From Geminicoccaceae bacterium (GTDB lineage Bacteria > Pseudomonadota > Alphaproteobacteria > Geminicoccales > Geminicoccaceae), in the NCBI GenBank assembly GCA_020638495.1, contig JACKIN010000011.1, positions 62,001 through 126,000 on the forward strand: a stretch of DNA of 64,000 nt, read 5' to 3'. The notes beneath the pieces are model-generated. The model did not search any database and was not told the origin of the DNA. It saw nothing but the letters and a program-made list of their open reading frames with translations. This document shows positions 29,567 through 38,177 of the stretch, in pieces. The position numbers and the translations under genes are program-made. The stretch's first letter is position 1. Each line of letters begins with the position of its first letter.

Positions 29567-30787
29567 ATGCCGTCAGCGCTCGCCGATATCCGCATTCTCG
29601 ACCTGACCCGAATTCTCGCCGGTCCGACCTGCACCCAGCTCCTCGGCGACCTCGGCTGCGACGTGCTCAAGATCGAGAAGCCGGGTGCGGGCGACGACAC
29701 GCGCAAATGGGGCCCGCCCTATGCCCCGGCCAAAGGCGGCGGCGATACCAACGAGAGCGCCTACTATCTCGCCGCCAACCGCAACAAGCGCTCGGTGGCG
29801 ATCGACATCGCGACCGCCGAGGGCCAGGCGCTCATCCGCTCGCTGCTCGCCAGCTCCGACGTGCTGGTGCAGAACTTCAAGGCGGGCACGCTCGCCCGCT
29901 ACGGGCTCGACCACGACTCGCTGAAGGGCCAGTTCCCGGGCCTCGTCTACTGCTCGATCAGCGGCTTCGGCCAGACCGGCCCCTACGCCGACCGGGCCGG
30001 CTACGACTACCTGGCCCAGGGCTATGGCGGGATCATGAGCCTGACCGGCGCTCCCGACGGCGAGCCGATGAAGGTCGGCGTCGGCATCGCCGACATCATG
30101 TGCGGCATGTATGCGTCGAGCGCCATCCTCGCCGCCCTGCACCACAAGGCGCGGACCGGCGAGGGCCAGCATATCGACCTCGCCCTGCTCGACACCCAGG
30201 TGGCCTGGCTCGCCAACGAGGGGGTGAACTACCTGCTCTCCGGCAAGGTGCCGCAAAGGCTCGGCAACGAGCACCCGAACATCGTCCCCTACAAGCGGTT
30301 CGACACCGCCGACGGCGAGGTGGTGCTGGCCGCCGGCAACGACGCCCAGTTCCGCCGCTTCTGCCGCTTCGCCGGGGCCGAGGAGCTGGCCCATGACCCG
30401 CGCTTCTCGGGCAATCCCGACCGCGTGCGCAACCGCACCGCCCTTTATGCCCTGCTCGTGCCGATCTTCCGGCAGAAGACGACGTCCGTATGGGTAGAGG
30501 GCCTGACGGCACTCGGCGTGCCCTGCGGCCCGGTCAACGACCTGGCACAGGTCTTCGCCGACCCGCAGGTCCAGCACCGCGAGATGCAGATCGACATGCC
30601 GCATCCGCTGACCAGTTCGGGCACCGTGCCGCTGCTCGGCAATCCCATCAAGATGTCGGCGACGCCGCCGGCCTATGCCAAGCCGCCGCCCTTTCTCGGC
30701 CAGCATACCGACGAGGTGCTGCGCGAGCTTCTGGGCCTCGACGACGCCGAGCTCGACCGGCTGCGCCGACAGGGGGTGATTGGCTGA
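29567..30787 (+). CDS. CaiB/BaiF family (class III) CoA-transferase
   Basis: This 406-residue protein moves CoA between carboxylic acids. Typical features are ILDLTRILAGPTCTQLLGDLGCDVLKIEKP, NKRSVAIDI, VLVQNFKAGTLARYGLD, SISGFGQTGPYADRAGYDYLAQGYGG and the catalytic aspartate in DLALLDTQVAWLANEG (about residue 205). The C-terminal VPCGPVNDLAQVFADPQV is also conserved. The ATG at 29567 follows GGGAGG by five bases. The acyl substrate cannot be inferred. Confidence 0.9.
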   Translation: MPSALADIRILDLTRILAGPTCTQLLGDLGCDVLKIEKPGAGDDTRKWGPPYAPAKGGGDTNESAYYLAANRNKRSVAIDIATAEGQALIRSLLASSDVLVQNFKAGTLARYGLDHDSLKGQFPGLVYCSISGFGQTGPYADRAGYDYLAQGYGGIMSLTGAPDGEPMKVGVGIADIMCGMYASSAILAALHHKARTGEGQHIDLALLDTQVAWLANEGVNYLLSGKVPQRLGNEHPNIVPYKRFDTADGEVVLAAGNDAQFRRFCRFAGAEELAHDPRFSGNPDRVRNRTALYALLVPIFRQKTTSVWVEGLTALGVPCGPVNDLAQVFADPQVQHREMQIDMPHPLTSSGTVPLLGNPIKMSATPPAYAKPPPFLGQHTDEVLRELLGLDDAELDRLRRQGVIG

Positions 30788-30861
30788 TCGGACCCGAACT
30801 GGACGGCAACGGGATGACGCTCTAGAATCAACTTCATACGGTCCGGAAACCGGTTGCACCA

Positions 30862-30876
30862 ACTACCTTCGGTAGT
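30862..30876 (+). promoter_or_regulatory. Hairpin just upstream of the solute-binding-like gene
   Basis: ACTACC-TTC-GGTAGT is a perfect 6-base-pair stem with a 3-base loop, ending three bases before the AGGGGA ribosome site of the next gene. It has no U-run, so it is not a typical terminator. It could limit translation initiation or be a binding site in DNA. It sits in the 100-base gap after the CoA-transferase. Confidence 0.3.
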
Positions 30877-30887
30877 AGGGGAACGTG

Positions 30888-32690
30888 ATGGGCTGGAGCT
30901 CCTTCTGGCCGGCACTGGCCACGGTGGCCATCGCCTGCGGCGCGCAGGGCGCCGAGCTGCGGCTCGCCGCGCTCGACACGCCCGAGCTTCGCGCCATCCA
31001 GGACCTCTCGGGCGAATGGGAGGATGCTACCGGGCATCGACTGGCCTGGACCTTCCTCGACGCGCAGGCGATCGGCGAACGGGTGCGCCAGCAGGCCCTC
31101 GTGCCGGCGGCCGACGGTGCTGCTGCCGACCGGCTCGATATCGCCACCCTCGGCCCGCTGCAGCTCGACATCTGGGCCGAGCAGGGCTGGCTGGCACCGC
31201 TACCGGTCGGCGGCAGCTTCGGAGCTCCGCTGGTCACCGAGACCGCCCTCACCTACTACCGCGCCGACCTCCTGGCTGCCCGGGGGCTTGCCATGCCCGA
31301 GCAGCCCGACCTCGACGATCTGGCGACACTGGCGGCGGCGCTCGATGCGCCGGAAGACGGCGAGGCCGGCATTTGCCTCGCCGGCGCGCCCGGCCCGGGC
31401 GAGAATCTCGCCGTCATCACGCTCTTCGCCAGCGCACTCGGCGACGCCAAGCCCACGCCAGAGGCCCTGGACGACCCGAGCGGCAGCTGGCACGCCGCCC
31501 TTCTCCGCTATACCGACATGCTCACCGCCTACGGCCCACCGGATGCCGGCGCCTTTGGCAACGCCGAACTCGCCGGTCGCTTCGCCGCCGGCGGCTGCGC
31601 CATCTGGGTCGGCCCGAGCGGGGCGCTGGCATCGCTGGCCCGGGATCCCGGCCCCGGTCCGACGGACTGGCTCGGGGTCGCCCTCGCACCCGGCGGCCCG
31701 CGCGACGGCAGCATCGGCTGGCGCCGCTCAACCAGCTTCGCCGTGCCGGTCGAGGCCCCGAATCCGGCGGAAGCCCGGGATTTCATCGCCTGGGCGACGT
31801 CCGCCGCCGTGCTCGAAAAGGCCCTGCCGACGGCACCCCCCGAGCCCTTCGCCGCCACGCTGGCTACGGCCCTCGGCCGGGCCGTGCCCGCCGGCTTCGA
31901 GACGCTGCATGGCGAGCTCGCCCGGGATCCCCTGCCGGTGGTCGACGAGATCGGCCAGGTGCTCGCCGCCCCGCTCGCCGGCGAGCTTGCTGTCGACGCG
32001 GCCCTTGCGGTGGCGGCCGGCCTGCTCGACCGCCTCGTGCCCGAGCCGGCCATGGCCAATGGCGGCGGGCCCGCGCGCGAGGTGCCCTCCCTGGTCCGCG
32101 CCTCCCGGCTCTTCGCCGGCCCCGGCCAGTATCCGCCCGAGGCGTTCGCGGCCTACGGCATCCTGGCGTTCCCGTCCCGTGCCACGAGCGCCGACCTCGA
32201 GCGCCACCAGATGCTGTGCGAGGCCTATGTCGCCAACCTGCCGCGGACGGACGAGCTCGGCCTGCCGGTCGAGCAGCAGATGGTTACCGTCTGGCCGCTG
32301 ACCGAGGACAAGATCGCGGACGAGCTCAATCGTGCCCCGGACAGCTCGCCCTGCGAGACGGCGGTCCGCAATTACGGCCTGCCGGTGGCGCTGCAGGCGA
32401 TCCGCGATGTCGGCCGGGCGCGGCTCCGCCCGCTCGGGCGCGGCCCCCTCCTGCTCGCCTGGTCGCCCGCCACGGGCAAGGGCGACCCCGAGGCGATCGT
32501 CCTGATCGCCGACCTCTCGGACGTCACCACGGCCGAGCAGGCCGCCACCCTCTTCGCCCTCTGGCGGCAGGACATCGAGGCCAATCCCGCGCTCTGGAAC
32601 CGGGGCTGGGACATCGAGGCGCTGCGCACCGGCATCCGCCTCTGGGTCGACCGCGTCGGCTCGCAGATCTTCGCGGTCCTCGGGGCCTGA
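30888..32690 (+). CDS. Solute-binding-like protein with an extra C-terminal domain of unknown function
   Basis: This 600-residue exported protein has a signal peptide (SFWPALATVAIACGAQGAE). Residues 20-370 resemble a family 1 extracellular solute-binding protein, with TETALTYYRADLLAARGL and RRSTSFAVPVEAPNPAEARDFIAWA. The last 200 or so residues form a distinct domain (GILAFPSRATSADLERHQMLCEAYVANLP, EQQMVTVWPLTEDKIADEL, LLAWSPATGKGDPEAIVLIADLSDV, FALWRQDIEANPALWNRGWDI). I know this tail only from uncharacterised proteins. No permease is adjacent; a small membrane protein follows after three bases. Confidence 0.65.
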   Translation: MGWSSFWPALATVAIACGAQGAELRLAALDTPELRAIQDLSGEWEDATGHRLAWTFLDAQAIGERVRQQALVPAADGAAADRLDIATLGPLQLDIWAEQGWLAPLPVGGSFGAPLVTETALTYYRADLLAARGLAMPEQPDLDDLATLAAALDAPEDGEAGICLAGAPGPGENLAVITLFASALGDAKPTPEALDDPSGSWHAALLRYTDMLTAYGPPDAGAFGNAELAGRFAAGGCAIWVGPSGALASLARDPGPGPTDWLGVALAPGGPRDGSIGWRRSTSFAVPVEAPNPAEARDFIAWATSAAVLEKALPTAPPEPFAATLATALGRAVPAGFETLHGELARDPLPVVDEIGQVLAAPLAGELAVDAALAVAAGLLDRLVPEPAMANGGGPAREVPSLVRASRLFAGPGQYPPEAFAAYGILAFPSRATSADLERHQMLCEAYVANLPRTDELGLPVEQQMVTVWPLTEDKIADELNRAPDSSPCETAVRNYGLPVALQAIRDVGRARLRPLGRGPLLLAWSPATGKGDPEAIVLIADLSDVTTAEQAATLFALWRQDIEANPALWNRGWDIEALRTGIRLWVDRVGSQIFAVLGA

Positions 32691-32693
32691 GGC

Positions 32694-32963
32694 ATGGGCA
32701 AGTGGGTCGCCTTCGTCATCCAGCTCGGCCCCGCCGGCATCGTCGCCATGCTGCTGGCGCTGGCCGCCGTCTGGTGGGTGGCGCCGACCACCGGCGGCGG
32801 CACGCTCCTGCTCCTGCTCATCGTCTTCGCCGTGGCCATCGTGCTGCTCGAGGCCCTGCGCAAGCTGGCCCGCCGCCTCCGGCGGCCTGCGACACCGGCG
32901 CCCGAGGCAGAGCCGGAACCCGAACCGGCCGGCGACCCGGCGGATTCACCGCCCCACTCCTGA
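32694..32963 (+). CDS. Small two-span membrane protein, partner of the preceding exported protein
   Basis: This 89-residue protein has two hydrophobic segments (VAFVIQLGPAGIVAMLLALAAVWWV and LLLLLIVFAVAIVLLEAL). A basic stretch (RKLARRLRRP) and an acidic Pro/Glu-rich tail follow. The start lies three bases after the upstream stop, so both are co-translated. It has no recognised domain and may anchor or assist the two-domain exported protein. Confidence 0.6.
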   Translation: MGKWVAFVIQLGPAGIVAMLLALAAVWWVAPTTGGGTLLLLLIVFAVAIVLLEALRKLARRLRRPATPAPEAEPEPEPAGDPADSPPHS

Positions 32964-33051
32964 GCTCGGGCCGGGTGGCCGAAGTCGATGGAGCCGATGC
33001 AGCGGCCCGGGTCGGCAGCCGCAAGGCCACCGACAGCCGGGATGCCGGCCT

Positions 33052-33516
33052 TCAGCGCCGGTCCTGGAAGAAACCCCTGAGCAGGTCGGCCGCGGCCGCC
33101 TCGGAGATCCCGCCATAGACCTCGGGACGATGGTGGCAGGACGAACTCTGGAAGATGCGCGGCCCGTTCTCGACCCCGCCGCCCTTCGGATCCCAGGCGC
33201 CGAAATAGAGCCGGCGGAGTCGGGCGAAGGCGATCGCCTGGGCGCACATCGGGCAGGGCTCGAGCGTGACATAGAGATCGCAGTCGACGAGCCGCGGGCT
33301 GCCCAGGCTCCGGGCCGCGGCGCGAATCGCCAGGATCTCGGCATGGGCGGTCGGATCGTGGTCACGCTCGACGAGATTGTGGGCGGTCGCCAGCACGCGC
33401 CCCGTCGGGTCCACCAGCACAGCACCCACCGGCACCTCGCCCAGCGCCGCGGCCCGGCCGGCGGCCTCGAGCGCGAGCTGCATGGGCCGACCTGCCGCCG
33501 GACCGGGGTCGGTCAT
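33052..33516 (-). CDS. tadA: tRNA-specific adenosine deaminase
   Basis: This 154-residue zinc deaminase converts adenosine to inosine at the wobble position of tRNA-Arg(ACG). The catalytic motif is PTAHAEILAIR (His ligand and catalytic Glu, about residues 58-60), with the cysteine pair in LEPCPMCAQAI (about 88-92). The C-terminal DPKGGGVENG is usual in TadA. It starts at the ATG at 33516, overlapping the stop of the upstream zinc-ribbon gene by four bases. Confidence 0.92.
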   Translation of the reverse strand: MTDPGPAAGRPMQLALEAAGRAAALGEVPVGAVLVDPTGRVLATAHNLVERDHDPTAHAEILAIRAAARSLGSPRLVDCDLYVTLEPCPMCAQAIAFARLRRLYFGAWDPKGGGVENGPRIFQSSSCHHRPEVYGGISEAAAADLLRGFFQDRR

Positions 33517-34187
33517 TTCTCCGGCACGGCGAAGGTCACGCTGAAATTGCTCGCCGCCTCGGGCGGATCGTCGAGCAGGAGCTCGAAGCGGGCCGAGGCG
33601 CCATCCGCCAGCACATCCTGCGGCACCTCGACCAGATGGACGGCGACCTCGTCCCGCGCGGCGTCGAGGAGCGCGATGCGCACCGGCGGGACGCTGCGCT
33701 CGGCACCCGAGACATTGACCACGTCGCCGGCGATCCGCAGCGTGTCGCCCTCGCCGGTGGCGCCGGATTCCGTGTCGTCGAGCCGCTCGGAGACGACGCC
33801 GCGCAGCTCGAGGCCGATCTCGCGGGTGACGGGCAGGCCCATTCGCTGGTAGATGGGAGCGGCCTCCGGCACGAGGGCGACGACCTCGTTGCGGCCGAGG
33901 ACGAGACCGGTGAGAAGCAGGAGAAGCAGCAGCACGCCGAGCCAGCCCACGGTCGCCCCGGTCGAGCTCCCGGGCTTCTGCCCGGGCCGCGCCTCGCCTG
34001 CCGGCGGCAGCGCCGGTGCCTCGTCGAGCGGCGGTGGCGGCGCCTCCGGCTCGGCCGGGGCCGGCGGCTCGTGACCGACGAACCAGCGATGCCCGCAAGC
34101 CGTGCAACGGACCATGCGGCCGTCGGCGCCGAGGCTTTCGGGCGGGATGGTGTAGCGCGTGGCGCAGGAAGGACAGGTGATGATCAT
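33513..34187 (-). CDS. Zinc-ribbon membrane protein (MJ0042-type finger with DUF3426-like tail)
   Basis: This is a 224-residue protein. Residues 1-37 form a zinc ribbon, ITCPSCATRYTIPPESLG and VRCTACGHRWFV (two CxxC pairs). A Pro/Glu-rich linker leads to one membrane span (ATVGWLGVLLLLLLLTGLVL). The C-terminal domain (LELRGVVSERLDD ... NVSGAERSVPPVRIALLD) resembles DUF3426. Genes of this type often lie opposite ftsEX in Alphaproteobacteria, as here. Its function is unknown; a link to the cell envelope is inferred from context. Confidence 0.75.
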   Translation of the reverse strand: MIITCPSCATRYTIPPESLGADGRMVRCTACGHRWFVGHEPPAPAEPEAPPPPLDEAPALPPAGEARPGQKPGSSTGATVGWLGVLLLLLLLTGLVLGRNEVVALVPEAAPIYQRMGLPVTREIGLELRGVVSERLDDTESGATGEGDTLRIAGDVVNVSGAERSVPPVRIALLDAARDEVAVHLVEVPQDVLADGASARFELLLDDPPEAASNFSVTFAVPEK

Positions 34188-34264
34188 CGCTCAGCGCTTG
34201 GCAGCCCGGGATGTCCGCCATATAACGCATGAGTTGAGGCGGTTGTGAAGCTATTAAACAAATC

Positions 34265-35020
34265 ATGGTTGGCTGCCACGCCCGCGAACCTGCTGACGGA
34301 GTGGACTTGACCGGCGCTGCTGCCACCATCCTGCAACTCGACGGCGTCGACTTGCGCTATGGCGATACGCCTCCCGTCCTGCATGGTCTCGACCTCACGC
34401 TCCAGGCTGGCAGCTTCCACTTCCTCAGCGGCCCCTCCGGTGCCGGCAAGACCTCGCTTCTGCGCCTGATCAGCCTGTCGCATCCGCCGTCCCGGGGCAC
34501 GGTCCGTGTTTTCGGCCGGGAGATCGACAAGATCAACCGCGAGGAGCTCGCCACACTGCGCCAGCGCATCGGCGTGGTGTTCCAGGATTTCCGCCTGCTC
34601 GACCATCTCTCCGCCTTCGACAACGTCGCCCTGCCGCTCAGGATCGGCGGCGCCGACGAGGAGCAGACGGCGCGTTTCGTCGCCGACATGCTCGGCTGGC
34701 TCGGGCTCGGCGACCGGCTGGAGGCGAGGCCGGCCGAGCTCTCGATGGGCCAGCGCCAGCTCGTCTGCATCGCCCGCGCCGTGGTCGCCAAGCCCCGCCT
34801 GCTGCTCGCCGACGAGCCGACGAGCAATATCGACGCGAAAAATGCCGAGCGGCTCATGAACCTCTTCATCCAGATGCACCGGCTCGGCACCGCCGTGGTG
34901 ATCGCCACGCACAGCGCCGAGCTCCTGCGCCGCTATCCCTATGCGGTGCTGCACATCGCCCAGGGCCGACTGACCGGCCCCCGCCCGCCGGCCGGCGCAG
35001 CTTCGAGCGGCACCGGCTGA
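34265..35020 (+). CDS. ftsE: Cell division ATP-binding protein FtsE
   Basis: This 251-residue ABC ATPase works with FtsX to control septal peptidoglycan hydrolysis. Walker A is GPSGAGKTS, the Q loop VFQDFRLLDHLSAFDNVALPLR, Walker B LLLADEPTSNID and the H loop IATHSAEL. The signature reads ELSMGQRQLVCIARAVV instead of LSGGE/Q, keeping Ser and the second Gly. The ATG at 34265 lacks a ribosome site. A TTG at 34307, five bases after GGAG, would give MTGAAATILQ and may be the true start. Confidence 0.88.
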   Translation: MVGCHAREPADGVDLTGAAATILQLDGVDLRYGDTPPVLHGLDLTLQAGSFHFLSGPSGAGKTSLLRLISLSHPPSRGTVRVFGREIDKINREELATLRQRIGVVFQDFRLLDHLSAFDNVALPLRIGGADEEQTARFVADMLGWLGLGDRLEARPAELSMGQRQLVCIARAVVAKPRLLLADEPTSNIDAKNAERLMNLFIQMHRLGTAVVIATHSAELLRRYPYAVLHIAQGRLTGPRPPAGAASSGTG

Positions 35021-35023
35021 GCG

Positions 35024-35926
35024 ATGCGCAACCCCGATCTCGACCTGCCGCTCGAGACCACGGCCTTCGGTCGCTTCCTGCTCTGGCTGACGGCCGGGCT
35101 GGTCTTCCTCTGCGTCCTCGCCTTCGCCGTCGCCGCCATCGCCGATGCCCAGCTCACGGCCCTTCGCCAAGAGCCGCGCATCGTCACCGTGGCCCTGCCG
35201 CCGAACCCCGAGCCCGCGGCGGCCCGCCGCGAGGTGGACGACGTGCTGGCGCATGTCCGGGCCCTGCCGGGCGTCGCCTATGCCAGCCTGATCGACGAGG
35301 CGGCCTTCGGCGAGCTGGTCGACGAGCTCCTCGTCGACGACGCTGCCGATCGGGCGACCGGCGGCCTCTTCGGCGCCCGCATGCCGCTGCCGCGGCTCAT
35401 CGACATCGCCTTCAACCCCGGTGCCGCGATCGACCTCCCTGCCCTCGACGAGGACATCTCCACGCTCGTGCCCGGCGCCACGCTCGGCGATTCCGGGCAG
35501 ATCGAGCGCAGCCGGGAACGGCTCGCCGTGCTCTTCCGCGGCGTGGCGGGCTCCTTCGGGCTTCTGCTGCTCGCCGTCATCGTCGTTGTCGTCGTCTGGC
35601 TCACCCGGGCCGGGCTCGAGGCGCACCGGCAGACCATCGACCTCCTGCGGCAGATGGGGGCGGGCGACCGCTACCTCGCCCGCCAGTTCGAGCAGCATGC
35701 CCTGGCCAAGGCGCTCCGGGGCGCGCTTCTCGGCTTCGCCCTCGCCATCTCGGTCGTCATCGTCGTGGTCTACGTGCCGACCCTCCTCGGCGAAGCACCG
35801 CTCGCCGCCCACGAGCTGGCCCCGGTCCACTGGGTGCTGCTCGCCATGGTGCCGGTGGTGGCGGCTCTCCTCGCCACGCTCGTCGCCCGGCTCACCGCCC
35901 ACCACGGGCTGGCGCGGCTCCGCTGA
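35024..35926 (+). CDS. ftsX: Cell division protein FtsX
   Basis: This 300-residue membrane partner of FtsE has an N-terminal span (FLLWLTAGLVFLCVLAFAVAAIADAQL). A periplasmic domain of about 130 residues (EVDDVLAHVRALPGVAYASLIDE) is followed by three more spans (GSFGLLLLAVIVVVVVWLTR; LLGFALAISVVIVVVYVPTLL; WVLLAMVPVVAALLATLVARL). The HRQTIDLLRQMGAGDRYLARQFEQ segment is the usual coupling region. It follows ftsE after three bases. Confidence 0.9.
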   Translation: MRNPDLDLPLETTAFGRFLLWLTAGLVFLCVLAFAVAAIADAQLTALRQEPRIVTVALPPNPEPAAARREVDDVLAHVRALPGVAYASLIDEAAFGELVDELLVDDAADRATGGLFGARMPLPRLIDIAFNPGAAIDLPALDEDISTLVPGATLGDSGQIERSRERLAVLFRGVAGSFGLLLLAVIVVVVVWLTRAGLEAHRQTIDLLRQMGAGDRYLARQFEQHALAKALRGALLGFALAISVVIVVVYVPTLLGEAPLAAHELAPVHWVLLAMVPVVAALLATLVARLTAHHGLARLR

Positions 35927-35974
35927 GCGTGCGATGGGGGACCTGCGCCCCACGAGACTGCTGGAGCCAGCCCC

Positions 35975-36697
35975 TTGCCGGTCGTCCGCTCGCTGCTCTT
36001 CAATATCTGGTTCTGGGCCTGGACCGTCCTCGCCAGCCTGGCGATCCTGCCCTTCGCCGCCTTCGTCTCGGCCGGCCAGATGCGGCGCTACGCGGCCTTC
36101 TGGATGAAGGGCATCCATCTGGGCATGCGGCTGCTGATCGGGCTCGGCCATCGCGTCCAGGGTCTCGAGCATCTGCCGGCGGGCCCCTGCATCATCGCCA
36201 GCAAGCACCAGTCGGCCTTCGAGACGCTGGCCTATCACCCCATCCGGCCGGATCTGGTGATCGGCCTCAAGGAGGAGCTGACCCGCATCCCGGTCTTCGG
36301 CTGGTATCTCAGGATCGCGAGGAACATCTCGATCGACCGGGGCGGCGCCGCCAAGGCCATGCGCTCGCTGGTGCGCGGTGCGGAGGCGGCCGTCGCCGAC
36401 GGCCTGTCGATCCTGCTCTTTCCCGAAGGCCACCGCCAGCCGCCGGGCGCCCCACCCGACTACAAGCCCGGGATCGCCGCGGTCTACAAGGCGGCCAACG
36501 TGCCGGTGGTGCCGGTAGCCCTGGATTCGGGCCGCTTCTGGCCGCGGCGCAGCTTCGTCAAGCGGCCGGGCGTGATCACGCTGCGCTTCCTCGAGCCGAT
36601 CCCGCCGGGCCTCGACCGGCAGACCTTCATGCGCCTCCTCGAGGAGCGCACCGAGGCGGCCTGCGACGAGCTCCTGGCGGAGCCCCTTCAGGCCTGA
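35975..36697 (+). CDS. plsC: 1-acyl-sn-glycerol-3-phosphate acyltransferase (PlsC-like)
   Basis: This 240-residue membrane-associated acyltransferase of phospholipid synthesis has an N-terminal hydrophobic helix pair ([25 protein letters not shown]). The acyl-transfer motif reads [12 protein letters not shown], with Glu in the usual Asp position, a variant common in alphaproteobacterial members. [16 protein letters not shown] and [11 protein letters not shown] bind glycerol phosphate, and [11 protein letters not shown] follows. The start is TTG at 35975, eight bases after GGAG. It lies 48 bases after ftsX and overlaps the convergent ChaC-like gene by 10 bases. Confidence 0.88.
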   Translation: MPVVRSLLFNIWFWAWTVLASLAILPFAAFVSAGQMRRYAAFWMKGIHLGMRLLIGLGHRVQGLEHLPAGPCIIASKHQSAFETLAYHPIRPDLVIGLKEELTRIPVFGWYLRIARNISIDRGGAAKAMRSLVRGAEAAVADGLSILLFPEGHRQPPGAPPDYKPGIAAVYKAANVPVVPVALDSGRFWPRRSFVKRPGVITLRFLEPIPPGLDRQTFMRLLEERTEAACDELLAEPLQA

Positions 36698-37242
36698 CCG
36701 GCGGTCTCCGCCTCGAGCGCTTCCGCGACCGCCTCGAGCGCCGGATCCCTGACCGCCATCTTGCGCAGATGGGCAACGGTGGCGAGCACGTAGTCGGGGT
36801 TCGCCCCGCCTCTGCCCCGGCCCTGCCGGACGAAGCGCAGCACCTCGGCGAGCGGCAGGTCGCCCGCGAACTGCACGTGGTCCGGCCGGGCCAGATAGCA
36901 CCAGGCATCGACCTTGCGCCCGTCGCCGAGCACGAGCTCGAGGCGTCGCCGCTCGTAGACATCGGTGACCAGCTCACGGCCGTCGAGATAGCCCAGCGTC
37001 TCGGCCTCCTGGGCCGCCTCGACCGCCAGCGCCCGGCCGAAGCAGGCCCGGCCCGGGGCGAGGCCGAGCACGAGGCCCGGCTTCTCCGGCGTGCCGCGCC
37101 AGACCCAAGAGTAGACGCAGAGGCTGCGATGGTAGCCGTGCAGCAGCGCCGGGGCCGACGCGACAGGCTCGAAGCCCGGGTTCCACATCAGCGAGCCATA
37201 GGCGAAGAACCACACCCGCGCCGGCAAGGGGGCCGCGGTCAT
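36688..37242 (-). CDS. ChaC-like gamma-glutamylcyclotransferase (first copy)
   Basis: This 184-residue protein has the family fold: [18 protein letters not shown] (the YGSL substrate loop), [31 protein letters not shown], and [19 protein letters not shown]. ChaC enzymes split glutathione to 5-oxoproline and Cys-Gly. It lies 17 bases after the prephenate-dehydrogenase gene on the same strand. A second, longer homologue is encoded at 43031-43747. Confidence 0.85.
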   Translation of the reverse strand: MTAAPLPARVWFFAYGSLMWNPGFEPVASAPALLHGYHRSLCVYSWVWRGTPEKPGLVLGLAPGRACFGRALAVEAAQEAETLGYLDGRELVTDVYERRRLELVLGDGRKVDAWCYLARPDHVQFAGDLPLAEVLRFVRQGRGRGGANPDYVLATVAHLRKMAVRDPALEAVAEALEAETAGQA

Positions 37243-37259
37243 CTCAGCGCCTTCCCATC

Positions 37260-38177
37260 TCAGGGCTTGGTCGCGAGCGGGTCCTCGGGCTGGCGGACAT
37301 AGGCCTGGCCCGCCTCGACCACGCCGCGGCGGATCGCCCGGGTACGGGTGAAGAGATCGAACAGCGCCTCGCCCTCGCCCCAGCGGATCGCCCGCTGCAG
37401 GGCCACCAGATCCTCGGTGAAGCGGCCGAGCATCTCGAGCACCGCCTCCCGGTTGTTGAGGAAGACGTCGCGCCACATGGTGGGATCGGAGCCGGCGATG
37501 CGGGTGAAGTCGGTGAAGCCGCCGGCGGCGTACTTGAAGACCTCGGTGCGCGCCTGATCCTCGAGGTCGGCCACCGTGCCGACGATGGTGTAGGCGATCA
37601 GGTGCGGCAAATGCGAGGTGATGGCGAGCACCTTGTCGTGGTGCTCGGGCGTCATCACGTCGACCAGCGAGCCGGCCGCCTCCCAGAGTTCCCTGACCCG
37701 CTCGACCGAGGCCGGGTCGGCATCGGCGAGCGGTGTGAGGATGCAGCGGCGCTGCCGGAAGAGCGAGGCGAAGGCGGCATCCGGGCCGGAATGCTCGGTG
37801 CCGGCGACCGGATGGCCGGGGACGAAATGCTGCGGCGCCGGCAGATGCGGGCGGACATCCTGGACGATCTGCGCCTTGACCGAGCCGACATCCGTGACGA
37901 TGGCGTCCGTCCCCAGGCTGCCGCCGATCGCCGCCGCGAGCGCGCCCATGCTGCCGGGCGGCGTGCCCAGCACCACGAGATCGGCACCTCGCACCGCCGC
38001 CGCCGGGTCGGTCGTGGCCGAATCGCAGAGCCCGAGCTCGAGGGCGCGATCCAGCGTCTCCTGGCGCCGCGACGCCGCCACGATCTCGCCGGCCAGCCCC
38101 TCCTTCTGCAGCACCCGGGCGAGCGAGCCGTTGATCAGGCCGATGCCGATCAGCGCCACACGCGAGAAGGGCTTCAT
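37260..38177 (-). CDS. tyrA: Prephenate/arogenate (cyclohexadienyl) dehydrogenase
   Basis: This 305-residue NAD(P)-dependent enzyme belongs to tyrosine synthesis. A Rossmann motif starts at [17 protein letters not shown] (about residue 8). [36 protein letters not shown] and [20 protein letters not shown] mark the dehydrogenase, and [25 protein letters not shown] marks the C-terminal domain. The HPVAGTE histidine is the catalytic one. It overlaps the aminotransferase gene by four bases. Confidence 0.93.
   Translation of the reverse strand: MKPFSRVALIGIGLINGSLARVLQKEGLAGEIVAASRRQETLDRALELGLCDSATTDPAAAVRGADLVVLGTPPGSMGALAAAIGGSLGTDAIVTDVGSVKAQIVQDVRPHLPAPQHFVPGHPVAGTEHSGPDAAFASLFRQRRCILTPLADADPASVERVRELWEAAGSLVDVMTPEHHDKVLAITSHLPHLIAYTIVGTVADLEDQARTEVFKYAAGGFTDFTRIAGSDPTMWRDVFLNNREAVLEMLGRFTEDLVALQRAIRWGEGEALFDLFTRTRAIRRGVVEAGQAYVRQPEDPLATKP

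Noticed and set aside
34184..36901. Open frame of 905 codons on the minus strand across ftsE, ftsX and plsC
   Set aside because: Composition (Gly/Glu/Arg/Asp low complexity) is that of an antisense frame, and all three plus-strand genes are intact.
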